The position numbers and the translations under genes are program-made. The notes under the pieces were generated by a model. That model was not told where the DNA came from. It saw only the letters and a program-made list of their open reading frames with translations, and searched no databases. Of a DNA stretch of 64,000 nucleotides, positions 1 to 8,569 are shown one piece after another; positions within the stretch are counted from its first letter, which is position 1; the number at the start of each line of letters is the position of its first letter. The stretch comes from Siphonodentalium dalli (lineage: Eukaryota; Mollusca; Scaphopoda; Gadilida; Siphonodentaliidae): contig CP136062.1 of the NCBI GenBank assembly GCA_032622095.1, forward strand, positions 142,000,351 through 142,064,350, given 5' to 3'.

Positions 1-54
1 CAACTTGTATAGACATGTTTCGTTCTGCAGCCCAATGGCGGTTGTGGTCGGAGA

Positions 55-69
55 CGGCCGAGTCGGCCG
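55..69. repeat. 15-bp GC-rich palindrome
   Basis: CGGCCGA and TCGGCCG form perfect 7-bp inverted arms around one central G. The palindrome sits in a short GC-rich patch of otherwise A+T-rich sequence. No function is assigned. Confidence 0.6.
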
Positions 70-515
70 CCGGTTCGTTAATTAAGTGCTGGTTGTTATT
101 GTTATTTTAACGGACTTCTGAGTTGGTCATTCGCGAAACCAGTATATTTTATATTCTATAATTACAAATATGGGTATATAATATATGATCTTGAGCGCGT
201 TACCATTTCTGACATTGGTTTTCTGGTCAATTATGTATGCATAATGTTGGGGTTCGAAGCAGCCATGTCGTATAATGGCTTCTCAACGCCACATCGTCGC
301 CCGCAGGACAGTTTCTTCGTGACGCCAAAATGATAGTTAATTTTGGGGCAACCCTTGTCCTTCTCATATATGCAAAATGTGTTTTTGTTTTGTTTTGTTT
401 TTGAGTATTTTTATAGATTGATCATGTGTTATTTCATACCTACTTTTGGTGAGGACCATCTCTGCAAAAGTCCCACACCATACATGCATTATATGATGAG
501 AAATACAATGTCTTG

Positions 516-600
516 CTCGGCTAGATCGAGGTCGAAAACCAGTTCGGTCGCCTATTTTGTGCGGAGTTTATGCACTACCAATAATTGGTCAAGTGTCGTA
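516..600 (+). repeat. Diverged direct repeat, copy 1
   Basis: It shares ordered blocks with 798-890: CTCGG, GAT-pyrimidine-GAG, TCGAAAACCA, a TTTTGT or TTTGTTT tract, then GCGGA followed by T-rich sequence. The offset drifts from 282 to 290 bp through small indels. This looks like an old local duplication or two copies of an uncharacterised repeat. The by-eye alignment is only moderately strong. Confidence 0.4.
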
Positions 601-797
601 TATGAATTGTAAGCTCGTTTGCCCCACATGTATATATTAAATTGAACAAATATCAACTGATTCTATTTTATTTGGTTTGTTTTTACATTTTGTTTTAATT
701 GGTTTGTTTTCGTGAATTCGGAGCTCGTTACCAAGGTACCTGTGACTTGAGAAAATACCAACTTACTGCATGCGCATAGTTGGTGTATATGCGGTTA

Positions 798-890
798 CTC
801 GGCATTTTCTTGATTGAGTTCGAAAACCAACTCAAGCAGGCAATTTGTTTGCGGATTTACATGTTATAACATGAGTTATTGTGGTTGGTT
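798..890 (+). repeat. Diverged direct repeat, copy 2
   Basis: Partner of the segment at 516-600. It keeps the same order of short conserved blocks (TCGAAAACCA at 820-829, GCGGA at 851-855). It carries about six extra bases between the CTCGG block and TCGAAAACC. Confidence 0.4.
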
Positions 891-995
891 GAGCTGGGAC
901 CTATGTCATATCTCGTTGCTAGGCGATTCGGTTGAACATAAAGTCCAACCCGACAGTGGGACACCGTGTTACGGTCAGCAAACACAATACCCCAT

Positions 996-1015
996 GTACC
1001 TCACAGTACCTCACA
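996..1015 (+). repeat. Two tandem 10-bp copies
   Basis: GTACCTCACA occurs twice in perfect tandem. The pair is bracketed by CATGT and ACATG. It is probably a slippage product. Confidence 0.7.
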
Positions 1016-1770
1016 TGTTACAACCCCCACGGAAATAGGAACTTGTCCATGGAGTACCGTGGCTCTGTGAACGTTCCCACTGAACTTAAATGACCAGTTG
1101 CTGTTAATAGAGGTCGGTCCACCCTGACGTCATGCGCGATGCCGAGATGAATTGTTAGTTTGCATCCCAAACGGCCAGAAACTGCCTGGTTATTATAGGG
1201 AACGTGCTAATGCCTAATGAGATATGGGGAATTTTTGTCTAAATAATAATAATGATCGGTATCGCGTGACATCAGATCATTCTACAGGAGGTTATGAATG
1301 ACAATGAAGAAGAATTGGCTCGGCTTCCACTGGCGTTGGCCACATTACGACTATATACTACCTCACGGGGATATGTGAAGTGTTTATTTGATCACAGGGA
1401 AACGCGGAACGTGGCTTATAGGAACTTGAACCGATCATCTATAAAGCGGTCACATATATTTTCGATTATGACGAAAATTCCTACAGTTGTTCGATCCTCT
1501 CAATATAAGTAACATACATTTTTATATACATGGCAGTAGATGATAGTCCGATAATGAGCAGCCCTTGATTACTTCATGGATATATATCCAAGCGGCTTTG
1601 ATACAGTCTGTTAGTGTCCAGCCGTCATTCTGGAGCGTATGTCAGACCATCCACATTGCATATGAACATATAAAAAGTTCCTCTTCTTTTCGAGGATATT
1701 TTCACATACGGTAAGCAGAAGAGGGAGAATTTGGTCATGTTCAAATATCAGAAACTCCGTTATCCGACTT

Positions 1771-1835
1771 AATTCAATTCAATTGTTTATTATCGTCAAC
1801 CAAAGAGTACATTGGTATAAAGATAAGACTGCACT
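1771..1835 (-). mobile_element. Possible 3' tail of a second LINE (relic)
   Basis: Read on the minus strand, this stretch ends in an A-rich sequence (GATAATAAAC) followed by AATTG repeats (1771-1785). That is the organisation expected of a LINE 3' end with a short tandem tail, like the ATCCT tail of the complete element nearby. No coding sequence for it is recognisable upstream on that strand. The identification rests on the tail form alone. Confidence 0.25.
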
Positions 1836-1847
1836 ATATCCATCTAA

Positions 1848-2024
1848 GTTACCACACCTATTGTTTCTAAACAAACTATGTGTGCTTGCGGTGAATTAGA
1901 GGATATCGAACATTATTTATTCGACATGTGGTTAAAGATACGGGCGGCGTTGGCGGTGGGTATGCTGTTAAAATATTCACCTCCGTCAAAAACCGCCACA
2001 AACAGACAGAATAGTAAAATATAG
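1848..2024 (+). pseudogene. Relic of LINE reverse-transcriptase C-terminus
   Basis: The frame is open for 58 codons from 1848 to a TAG at 2022-2024. From the ATG at 1878 it reads MCACGELEDIEHYLFD. The pattern C-x-C-G, acidic residues, then E-H-Y-L-F matches the zinc-knuckle-like segment near the end of many LINE polyproteins (C-x-C-G...E-D...H-[YF]-[LF]-[FL]). The final cysteine expected after this motif is missing (Met-Trp instead of Cys-Pro). The translation beyond about residue 20 is not recognisable, and an in-frame TAA lies just upstream (1845-1847). It is on the opposite strand to the complete LINE and so is a different insertion. Confidence 0.42.
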
Positions 2025-2041
2025 ACATACATTGTTCTTAT

Positions 2042-2140
2042 ACCAATCAGAAATATGGCATAAACAGTATGTTATTGTCAATGTGTTTTCCTTTGTTATG
2101 TAAACAAAAGCAAAAAACGTTACAGAACCTGACTTTTGTT
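2042..2140 (+). repeat. Imperfect direct repeat flanking the LINE, left copy
   Basis: The core at 2095-2115 (GTTATGTAAACA, then AAGCAAAA) recurs at 5771-5791 with one substitution. Weaker similarity extends to about 2140 (GTTACAG...CTTTTGTT against TGTAAC...CTCTTGTTT) and to ACCAAT upstream of each. The copy abuts the LINE tail at 2141. It could be part of a long, eroded target-site duplication or of an older repeat into which the LINE inserted. Confidence 0.45.
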
Positions 2141-2160
2141 AGGATAGGATAGGATAGGAT
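2141..2160 (-). repeat. LINE 3' tail, (ATCCT)4
   Basis: Four perfect AGGAT copies on the + strand read as ATCCT on the LINE strand, directly after an A-rich stretch. This marks the 3' terminus of the element. It is the short tandem tail typical of LINEs that do not end in poly(A). Confidence 0.85.
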
Positions 2161-2507
2161 ATTTTATTTCAATATACACACATTAATGCATAATACATTT
2201 GACAAATATTACATTGTATATTTGAGGGGGTGGCATTGTCAGACTAGACTGTCTTACTGCCACCCCCTTAAAGAAGAAAAGATGTTACGATAGGCGGTCA
2301 AGATTTCTTGTACAATGCACGGCTATATAATTATGTATCACACAATGGTTGCATTTAACTGGGTTATATACATGGAGGGTATACGTCTAGATAAATCGCT
2401 TATTGGTTACTCGATGGTTTGTCTCTTTCTTGTCAGTGGGATGTTCCTTGAAAGTCGAGTAAGAATGTGCTTAGTGAGGTTGAGGATTGCGATATAGGGG
2501 AAGTCAC
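2161..2507 (-). other. LINE 3' untranslated region
   Basis: This is non-coding sequence between the RT stop codon and the pentamer tail. It is A+T-rich apart from the GC-rich hairpin at 2225-2268. The small + strand open frame at 2315-2497 is antisense to it and is not considered real. Confidence 0.7.
2225..2268 (-). other. 3' UTR hairpin of the LINE
   Basis: AGGGGGTGGCA (2225-2235) and TGCCACCCCCT (2258-2268) are perfect 11-bp inverted arms around 22 nt. Inside them AGAC and GTCT can pair to extend the structure. It lies about 65-125 nt from the 3' terminus. By analogy with the 3' stem-loops of UnaL2 and ZfL2 LINEs, it is a candidate recognition structure for the element's own RT. That role is inference. 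Confidence 0.65.
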
Positions 2508-3434
2508 TTATTGACGAGCTACCACACAGTCGGGACATCTTTGATTGTTGCATTTAATTGTTGCAGCATATTTTTTAATGCAATCGGCATGTAAACGCCG
2601 TTTGAATGTGTGTCTGGATTGGTATGATGTAAATTCGTTATCTAAGTTGTTCCTCATAGTTGGAAAAGAATGGAATGGTAGTTGTTGGGACCAAGATGTT
2701 CTTGGGTTTTTTTTAAATAGTGGGTGCTTTTGCCGGGTGTCTGGTCCGGTTTTGCGTTTGGTAAACATGTCGGTGAATGATTCTATTAAGCGCATATGAT
2801 ACCAATCATGCATGAAAACAGCCGCTTGTACTTTGTGGATGTCGTAGATTTTGTGTATATTTTCTTTTTTAAAGAGAGGTTCTGTGTGGCTTCTATATTT
2901 CTTATTACATAAAACTCGTATCGCGCGTTTTTGAAGCATGAAATTTTTTTTGACCGCAGGGACGTGTCCCCATATTTGAACACCGTAGACGAGATGGCTT
3001 TGTATTAGAGCATAATATAATGTTTTAAGTGCGCTACCAGGAAAGAAGTGTTTAACTTTATTGATGTGGTATATGGCATTCACCATTTTAGAACAAACTG
3101 AGGACACATGTTTTTTGAAAGTCAGGTTTTCATCTATATGGATTCCTAAGAATTTTGTGGAGGATTCGTGCTCAAGATTTCCTATCTTGTTTAGTTCCTT
3201 ATTATTTAAGTAAACCTTTATAAAGTTCCATTTGTCATCATTGTTCTCTGGGTGTATTAGCATATAGTTGCTTTTTTTAGTATTGATCACTAACTTATTG
3301 CTACAGCACCAAGCAAATATGTTGCGTAACTCATTATTCACATAACTTTCTACAAGGATGCCATTTTTTCCACCAGTTACTAGAGTCGTATCGTCCGCGT
3401 ATGATAAGATATCCATGGTTGTCGAATTTGACAT
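2508..3434 (-). CDS. LINE reverse transcriptase, C-terminal part downstream of the stop
   Basis: This 308-codon frame starts at an internal Met and is in the same frame as the upstream ORF, so it is the remainder of one polyprotein rather than a separate gene. Thirteen sense codons, starting with I-L-G-P, lie between the stop codon and this Met. Residues 12-15 are YADD, the RT catalytic motif C (3390-3401). FLGI at 95-98 followed by ENLTFKKHV is the usual LINE thumb-proximal motif. YGVQIWG (150-156) and LQKRAIRVL (167-175) are conserved in the C-terminal region of CR1/Jockey-type RTs. The end is cysteine-rich (C285, C295, C300, C303) and may form a zinc-binding knuckle. No frameshift is seen. 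Translation from its own Met is doubtful. Confidence 0.85.
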   Translation of the reverse strand: MSNSTTMDILSYADDTTLVTGGKNGILVESYVNNELRNIFAWCCSNKLVINTKKSNYMLIHPENNDDKWNFIKVYLNNKELNKIGNLEHESSTKFLGIHIDENLTFKKHVSSVCSKMVNAIYHINKVKHFFPGSALKTLYYALIQSHLVYGVQIWGHVPAVKKNFMLQKRAIRVLCNKKYRSHTEPLFKKENIHKIYDIHKVQAAVFMHDWYHMRLIESFTDMFTKRKTGPDTRQKHPLFKKNPRTSWSQQLPFHSFPTMRNNLDNEFTSYQSRHTFKRRLHADCIKKYAATIKCNNQRCPDCVVARQ

Positions 3435-3473
3435 ATCGTTAACGTAAATTAAGAAAATTATCGGTCCCAGAAT

Positions 3474-5642
3474 TTATCCCCGTGGCACTCCACACGTCAC
3501 TTCCGTTAATTTAGATTTAATACCATTGAGTTCAACATATTGCCTTCTATTTTGCAGATAACTCTGAAACCATGAGTATGCTGTGCCTCGTATACCATAG
3601 TGATCTAGTTTATGGAGTAAAATATCGTGATTTATTGTGTCAAATGCTTTTGAGAGGTCGAGAAATAGAGCTAAAGTGGAATCTCTTGTCATTTTGTCAT
3701 TATTTGAGACAACTTGATCGAGGAGGTGTAATATAGGATGGAAGTTTGAATGATTAGGACGGAAGCCGTATTGGTGTTTATAGAGTATGTTTTGTTCATT
3801 TAAGAAGTCTAATAATCGTTTATGCATTATTTTTTCGAGAATTTTAGAGATAGCTGGAAGAATGCTGATAGGTCTGTAGTTGGAAATTTCATGAGTGGTA
3901 TTATTTTTTGGGATCGGGACTACTTTAGAAATGTTCATTTTGTTAGGGACTATTCCATGCTCTAAGGACAAGTTAAAAATATGCAATAATGCTGGGGCTA
4001 TCTCCTCAATTGTTTCCTTGATAAGTTTAGTTGATATACCATTGAAATCCCTTGATACTTTCCCAGTCATAGAGAAACACGTGAGGATGATCTCCTGTAT
4101 AGAGGTCGGAATTATTTTGAAATTGATGTCGTCTGGTTTGCGGTTATGGAGAAAATCTGTAAAATGAGAGTCATTTTCATGTTCATTGAGTTGGTTAGTT
4201 TCCCGCCCAATTTTTGAGAAAAAGTCATTGAACTTTTCCGATATGAGTTTGGAATTTTCAAGTTCTATTCCGTTTTCGGTAAAGGTCTTGGGGTTATTAT
4301 TTGTGTTTCCATTTATCTTCAATGCACCCTTAAGTATTTCCCATGTTTTCTTTAAGTTATTTTTATTTACTTCTAGAATATTTGTATAGTATATATTTTT
4401 ACTTCTTCTGATTAGTTTATTATATAAGGTACGATAGCTCAAATATTTATTTACGTTCGTTTCCGTGGGTTTATTCAATTTGTGTAAATATAGCTGGTTC
4501 TTAACAATACTTGACTTAATCAATCCAGCTGTCATCCAAGGATTGCGTTTTATGAACTTTTTGGGTATATGTCGACTTTTGATGGGGAAAGCTAGTTCAT
4601 ATGCATTCATATAGATATCTAAGAAGATTTCATATGCTTGGTCGACACTTCTACAAGATGTGACGGAGTCAAAGGTACAAGATTTTAAAAGATTTTTGAA
4701 TCTAATTATGTTATCAGGACTAAAACTTCTTTGATTAGTGATAGCTTCGTTATTATTGGTGCTGTTTTGTCTCTTTTGGTTAGATTCTGAATAAAATATG
4801 CCGAAATGATCGGAAACATCGCATGTGATTATGCCAGATTTACATTCGCCTTGTAGGTTATTGGTATATATATTATCGATGATAGTTGCTGAATGCTCAG
4901 TCATTCGAGATGGTTTAGTTATCCTTGGCACGAATCCTCTTGTGAAAATGTTATTTATGAAATCGTTCGTTTTTGTATGCGAGTTGAAATTGAGTAGGTC
5001 AATATTAAAGTCTCCTGATATATATGATTTGTGGTTGTTAATTTTTTCTAGAATATCGTCGAATTTTTTCAAAAATTGATCAATGTTGGCCTTTGGTGCG
5101 GTATTTGGTCTGTAAACGCAGCCGATTATCCGAGAGTCATTTTTTCCTGGGTTAATTTCCACGAATATTGTTTCTATTACGTGTGGAATAAATTCACTAA
5201 GGTCGGGTCGATTTTTATAGTGAATGGAATCTTTTATGTAAAGGCATACACCACCTCTACCATCATCGTCATCAGCCCTACACTTGAATTCCATAGGGTG
5301 ATATCCCGGTATTTGGAAGTGCGATGCTTGTCGTATTTTAAATGTTTCAGTTAAAGCAATAACGTCGAATGAATTATTATTCGACTTTAAGTCGCATAGG
5401 AGATTACACAAAGAATCGAAATTTGCATTGATGCTTCGACAGTTGAGGCTGAATATTGAAAATTTTGGTTTTTTATTTGATTGATCTATAGTGTGTGATG
5501 GTGAAATGTATCCACATTCATTGCAGGTATTAATAGCGGAATTTAAATCGTCATTTTCCTGTTCCGCTTCGTTCCATTTCATTGTAAAGTTATATTCATC
5601 AGAATCCCGAACCTCACTCAAATTTACGTTATGTGTAGCCAT
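3474..5642 (-). CDS. LINE endonuclease and N-terminal reverse transcriptase, ended by a premature stop
   Basis: The 722-codon product nicks target DNA and copies the element RNA by target-primed reverse transcription. Residues about 61-284 are an exonuclease-endonuclease-phosphatase (AP-type) domain: SLNCRS (Asn67), ALTET (Glu99), GCVYRPN (174-180), SGDFNID (209-215) and VSDHF (276-280) carry the expected metal-binding and catalytic residues. Residues about 540-722 begin the RT: VVPIPK (574-579), NYRPISIL (588-595), YGFRPNHS (625-632), and LFLDLSKAFD (659-668) with the motif A aspartate at 662. The frame stops at TAA (3474-3476), immediately after GVPRG, where LINE RTs normally continue with Ser/Thr-Ile-Leu-Gly-Pro. 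Reading past the stop gives exactly that, so the stop is a point mutation. Motif C (YADD) lies downstream, so this product alone cannot be an active RT. The Met at 5642 is the first in frame, about 60 residues before the endonuclease. Confidence 0.92.
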   Translation of the reverse strand: MATHNVNLSEVRDSDEYNFTMKWNEAEQENDDLNSAINTCNECGYISPSHTIDQSNKKPKFSIFSLNCRSINANFDSLCNLLCDLKSNNNSFDVIALTETFKIRQASHFQIPGYHPMEFKCRADDDDGRGGVCLYIKDSIHYKNRPDLSEFIPHVIETIFVEINPGKNDSRIIGCVYRPNTAPKANIDQFLKKFDDILEKINNHKSYISGDFNIDLLNFNSHTKTNDFINNIFTRGFVPRITKPSRMTEHSATIIDNIYTNNLQGECKSGIITCDVSDHFGIFYSESNQKRQNSTNNNEAITNQRSFSPDNIIRFKNLLKSCTFDSVTSCRSVDQAYEIFLDIYMNAYELAFPIKSRHIPKKFIKRNPWMTAGLIKSSIVKNQLYLHKLNKPTETNVNKYLSYRTLYNKLIRRSKNIYYTNILEVNKNNLKKTWEILKGALKINGNTNNNPKTFTENGIELENSKLISEKFNDFFSKIGRETNQLNEHENDSHFTDFLHNRKPDDINFKIIPTSIQEIILTCFSMTGKVSRDFNGISTKLIKETIEEIAPALLHIFNLSLEHGIVPNKMNISKVVPIPKNNTTHEISNYRPISILPAISKILEKIMHKRLLDFLNEQNILYKHQYGFRPNHSNFHPILHLLDQVVSNNDKMTRDSTLALFLDLSKAFDTINHDILLHKLDHYGIRGTAYSWFQSYLQNRRQYVELNGIKSKLTEVTCGVPRG

Positions 5643-6596
5643 GAGTACGACCTATAATGGAATGAATATGGTAAACATGAAGAGCGTTACTTGTTACTGT
5701 TTTCCTGATATGGAAATAATAAAGAACGTTTATATCATTTGTGTGCGATTAACCAATAGAATTGCGCTGTGTTATGTAAACAGAAGCAAAACTTCTGTAA
5801 CACGAGCAGGCTCTTGTTTCCGTACACCATCGTACGTCTTAACGACAATATACTATTTACGCGCTGATTATGTTTGAAATATGAACAAAACTATATATAT
5901 TTTAATATTCCTTCTGTTGATGGCGATTTGAACACATATGAATATTTCTGCAACGAACGCCGTCCGTGCCTTTAAAGATGCGACACACAAAGAACTTTAG
6001 TTCTAACCACATGGTCTAACATATGTAACATTACCACCGACATACTACTCCGTGGTTCCACTGAACTCTCATATGACGACAATATAATCATTTTCAGAGA
6101 AGTCCTAACATCCAAACGATTCAATTCATACTGGCCACAAAGACGCTCCCGTTAAACCACACGCGCGCATATGAATAAAATCAACTTGAACCAAATCAAA
6201 TCGAACGATATGCAATAATACGTTAGTTTACAACCAGATTACGATAGAAAACAACCCCGCGTGTGAACTTGCGAACTGTTACGGTAATGCGACGTCGGCT
6301 TAGAGGCTAGGTCAGCTCTCCAAAATAAGTCTATATAAGATTATCCACATATCTTCAAAATCTCTTTTATCTGTAATATTACTCTCCAATTATGTTTCTT
6401 TTTTCTCTTACTTATCACATATTATGGTTAATACCAACTTTATTTCTCTGTCTCTCATTCTACTTTCAATCGTTTATTCCATAAAACTTAATATTGACAC
6501 ACATGGAACGAGCTCACTTCGTGAATTGATACGCGGCAAAAATAAATAAATGCTAACGGTGAACCTCAAATTTTCTGAAGTGCATCACACTAAAAT
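5643..6596. other. A+T-rich spacer between LINE and satellite
   Basis: No gene is recognised. The part just right of 5642 may include the LINE 5' UTR. The right part (about 6300-6596) is rich in A/T runs and has no unit-like sequence, so it is not decayed satellite. The frame at 5491-5877 on the + strand is antisense to the LINE and is not considered real. Confidence 0.6.
5752..5818 (+). repeat. Imperfect direct repeat flanking the LINE, right copy
   Basis: Matches 2095-2115 at 5771-5791 with a single substitution, then diverges. It also contains a short perfect inverted repeat, ACAGAAG/CTTCTGT (5780-5798). Its position just beyond the LINE ORF start makes it a candidate boundary marker for the element's 5' end. 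Confidence 0.4.
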
Positions 6597-8569
6597 AAAC
6601 CACACTCACGTTATGGGCTCGGCCACACGATACCTGGATACGACATATAAACCACACTCACGTTATGGGCTCGGCCACACGATACCTGGATACGACATGT
6701 AAACCACACTCACGTTATGGGCTCGGCCACACGATACCTGGATACGACATATAAACCACACTCACGTTATGGGCTCGGCCACACGATACCTGGATACGAC
6801 ATATAAACCACACTCATGTTATGGGCTCGGTCACACGATACCTGGATACGACATATAAACCACACTCACGTTATGGGCTCGGCCACTCGATACCTGGATA
6901 CGACATATAAACCACACTCACATTATGGGCTCGGCCACTCGATACCTGGATACGACATATAAACCACACTCACGTTATGAGCTCGGCCACACGATACCTG
7001 GATACGACATATAAACCACACTCACGTTATGGGCTCGGACACACGATACCTGGATACGACATATAAACCACACTCACGTTATGGGCTCGGCCACACGATA
7101 CCTGGATACGGCATATAAACCACACTCACGTTATGGGCTCGGCCACACGATACCTGGATACGACATATAAACCACACTCACGTTATGGGCTCGGCCACAC
7201 GATACCTGGATACGACATATAAACCACACTCACGTTATGGGCTCGGCCACACGATACATGGATACGACATATAAACCACACTCACGTTATGGGCTCGGTC
7301 ACACGATACATGGATACGACATATAAACCACACTCACGTTATGGGCTCGGCCACACGATACCTGGATACGACATATAAACCACACTCACGTTATGGGCTC
7401 GGCCACACGATACATGGATACGACATATAAACCACACTCACGTTATGGGCTCGGCCACACGATACATGGATACGACATATAAACCACACTCACGTTATGG
7501 GCTCGGCCACACGATACCTGGATACGACATATAAACCACACTCACGTTATGGGCTCGGTCACACGATACCTGGATACGACATATAAACCACACTCACGTT
7601 ATGGGCTCGGCCACACGATACCTGGATACGACATATAAACCACACTCACGTTATGGGCTCGGCCACACGATACCTGGATACGACATATAAACCACACTCA
7701 CGTTATGGGCTCGGCCACACGATACCTGGATACGACATATAAACCACACTCACGTTATGGGCTCGGCCACAGGATACCTGGATACGACATATAAACCACA
7801 CTCACGTTATGGGCTCGGCACACGATACCTGGATACGACATATAAACCACACTCACGTTATGAGCTCGGCCACACGATACCTGGATACGACATATAAACC
7901 ACACTCACGTTATGGGCTCGGCCACACGATACCTGGATACGACATATAAACCACACTCACGTTATGGGCTCGGCCACACGATACCTGGATACGACATATA
8001 AACCACACTCACGTTATGAGCTCGGCCACACGATACCTGGATACGACATATAAACCACACTCACGTTATGGGCTCGGCCACACGATACTTGGATACGACA
8101 TATAAACCACACTCACGTTATGGGCTCGGCCACACGATACCTGGATACGACATATAAACCACACTCACGTTATGGGCTCGGCCACACGATACATGGATAC
8201 GACATATAAACCACACTCACGTTATGGGCTCGGCCACACGATACATGGATACGACATATAAACCACACTCACGTTATGAGCTCGGCCACACGATACCTGG
8301 ATACGACATATAAACCACACTCACGTTATGGGCTCGGCCACACGATACCTGGATACGACATATAAACCACACTCACGTTATGGGCTCGGCCACACGATAC
8401 CTGGATACGACATATAAACCACACTCACGTTATGGGCTCGGCCACACGATACCTGGATACGACATATAAACCACACTCACGTTATGGGCTCGGACACACG
8501 ATACCTGGATACGACATATAAACCACACTCACGTTATGGGCTCGGCCACTCGATACCTGGATACGACAT

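Larger units (their letters stand above)
1..1769. other. Non-coding spacer, no gene recognised
   Basis: This A+T-leaning stretch holds no gene I can support. The open frames (for example 343-612, 814-1038 and 1294-1512 on the + strand) are 72-89 codons, have low-complexity or unremarkable translations, and show no recognisable domain. It contains small repeats listed separately and a T-rich TTTTG microsatellite at about 381-402. No tRNA or rRNA signature was seen. An exon of a host gene with introns elsewhere cannot be excluded by eye. Confidence 0.6.
2141..5642 (-). mobile_element. Non-LTR retrotransposon (CR1/L2/Jockey-type LINE), broken
   Basis: The element runs right to left. It has a long ORF with endonuclease and reverse transcriptase (5642 down to 2508), a 3' UTR of about 350 bp with a strong hairpin, and a tail of ATCCT pentamers (2141-2160). 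A tandem-repeat tail in place of poly(A), with a stem-loop close to it, is known for L2/CR1-like LINEs, where the RT recognises the 3' RNA structure during target-primed reverse transcription. The exact 5' end is uncertain. No ORF1 is seen to the right, so the copy is either 5'-truncated or of a type whose ORF1 is missing here; similarity between the flanks suggests the end may lie near 5750-5770. Clade assignment within the CR1/L2/Jockey/Rex group needs a phylogeny. A single in-frame stop codon makes this copy probably non-autonomous. Confidence 0.9.

Noticed and set aside
1125-1132. TGACGTCA, a full cAMP-response element
   Set aside because: An isolated 8-bp palindrome with no recognisable promoter or gene nearby is compatible with chance.
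1294-1512. Small + strand ORF preceded by AGGAGG
   Set aside because: The purine-rich sequence looks like a bacterial ribosome-binding site, but the window is eukaryotic. The 72-codon product has no recognisable domain.
1680-1724. Inverted repeat CCTCTTCT/AGAAGAGG
   Set aside because: Eight-bp arms around a 29-nt loop in low-complexity sequence, with no associated feature.
3895-5877. Open frames on the + strand across the LINE
   Set aside because: They are antisense to the endonuclease-RT frame and have no independent similarity that I can see.
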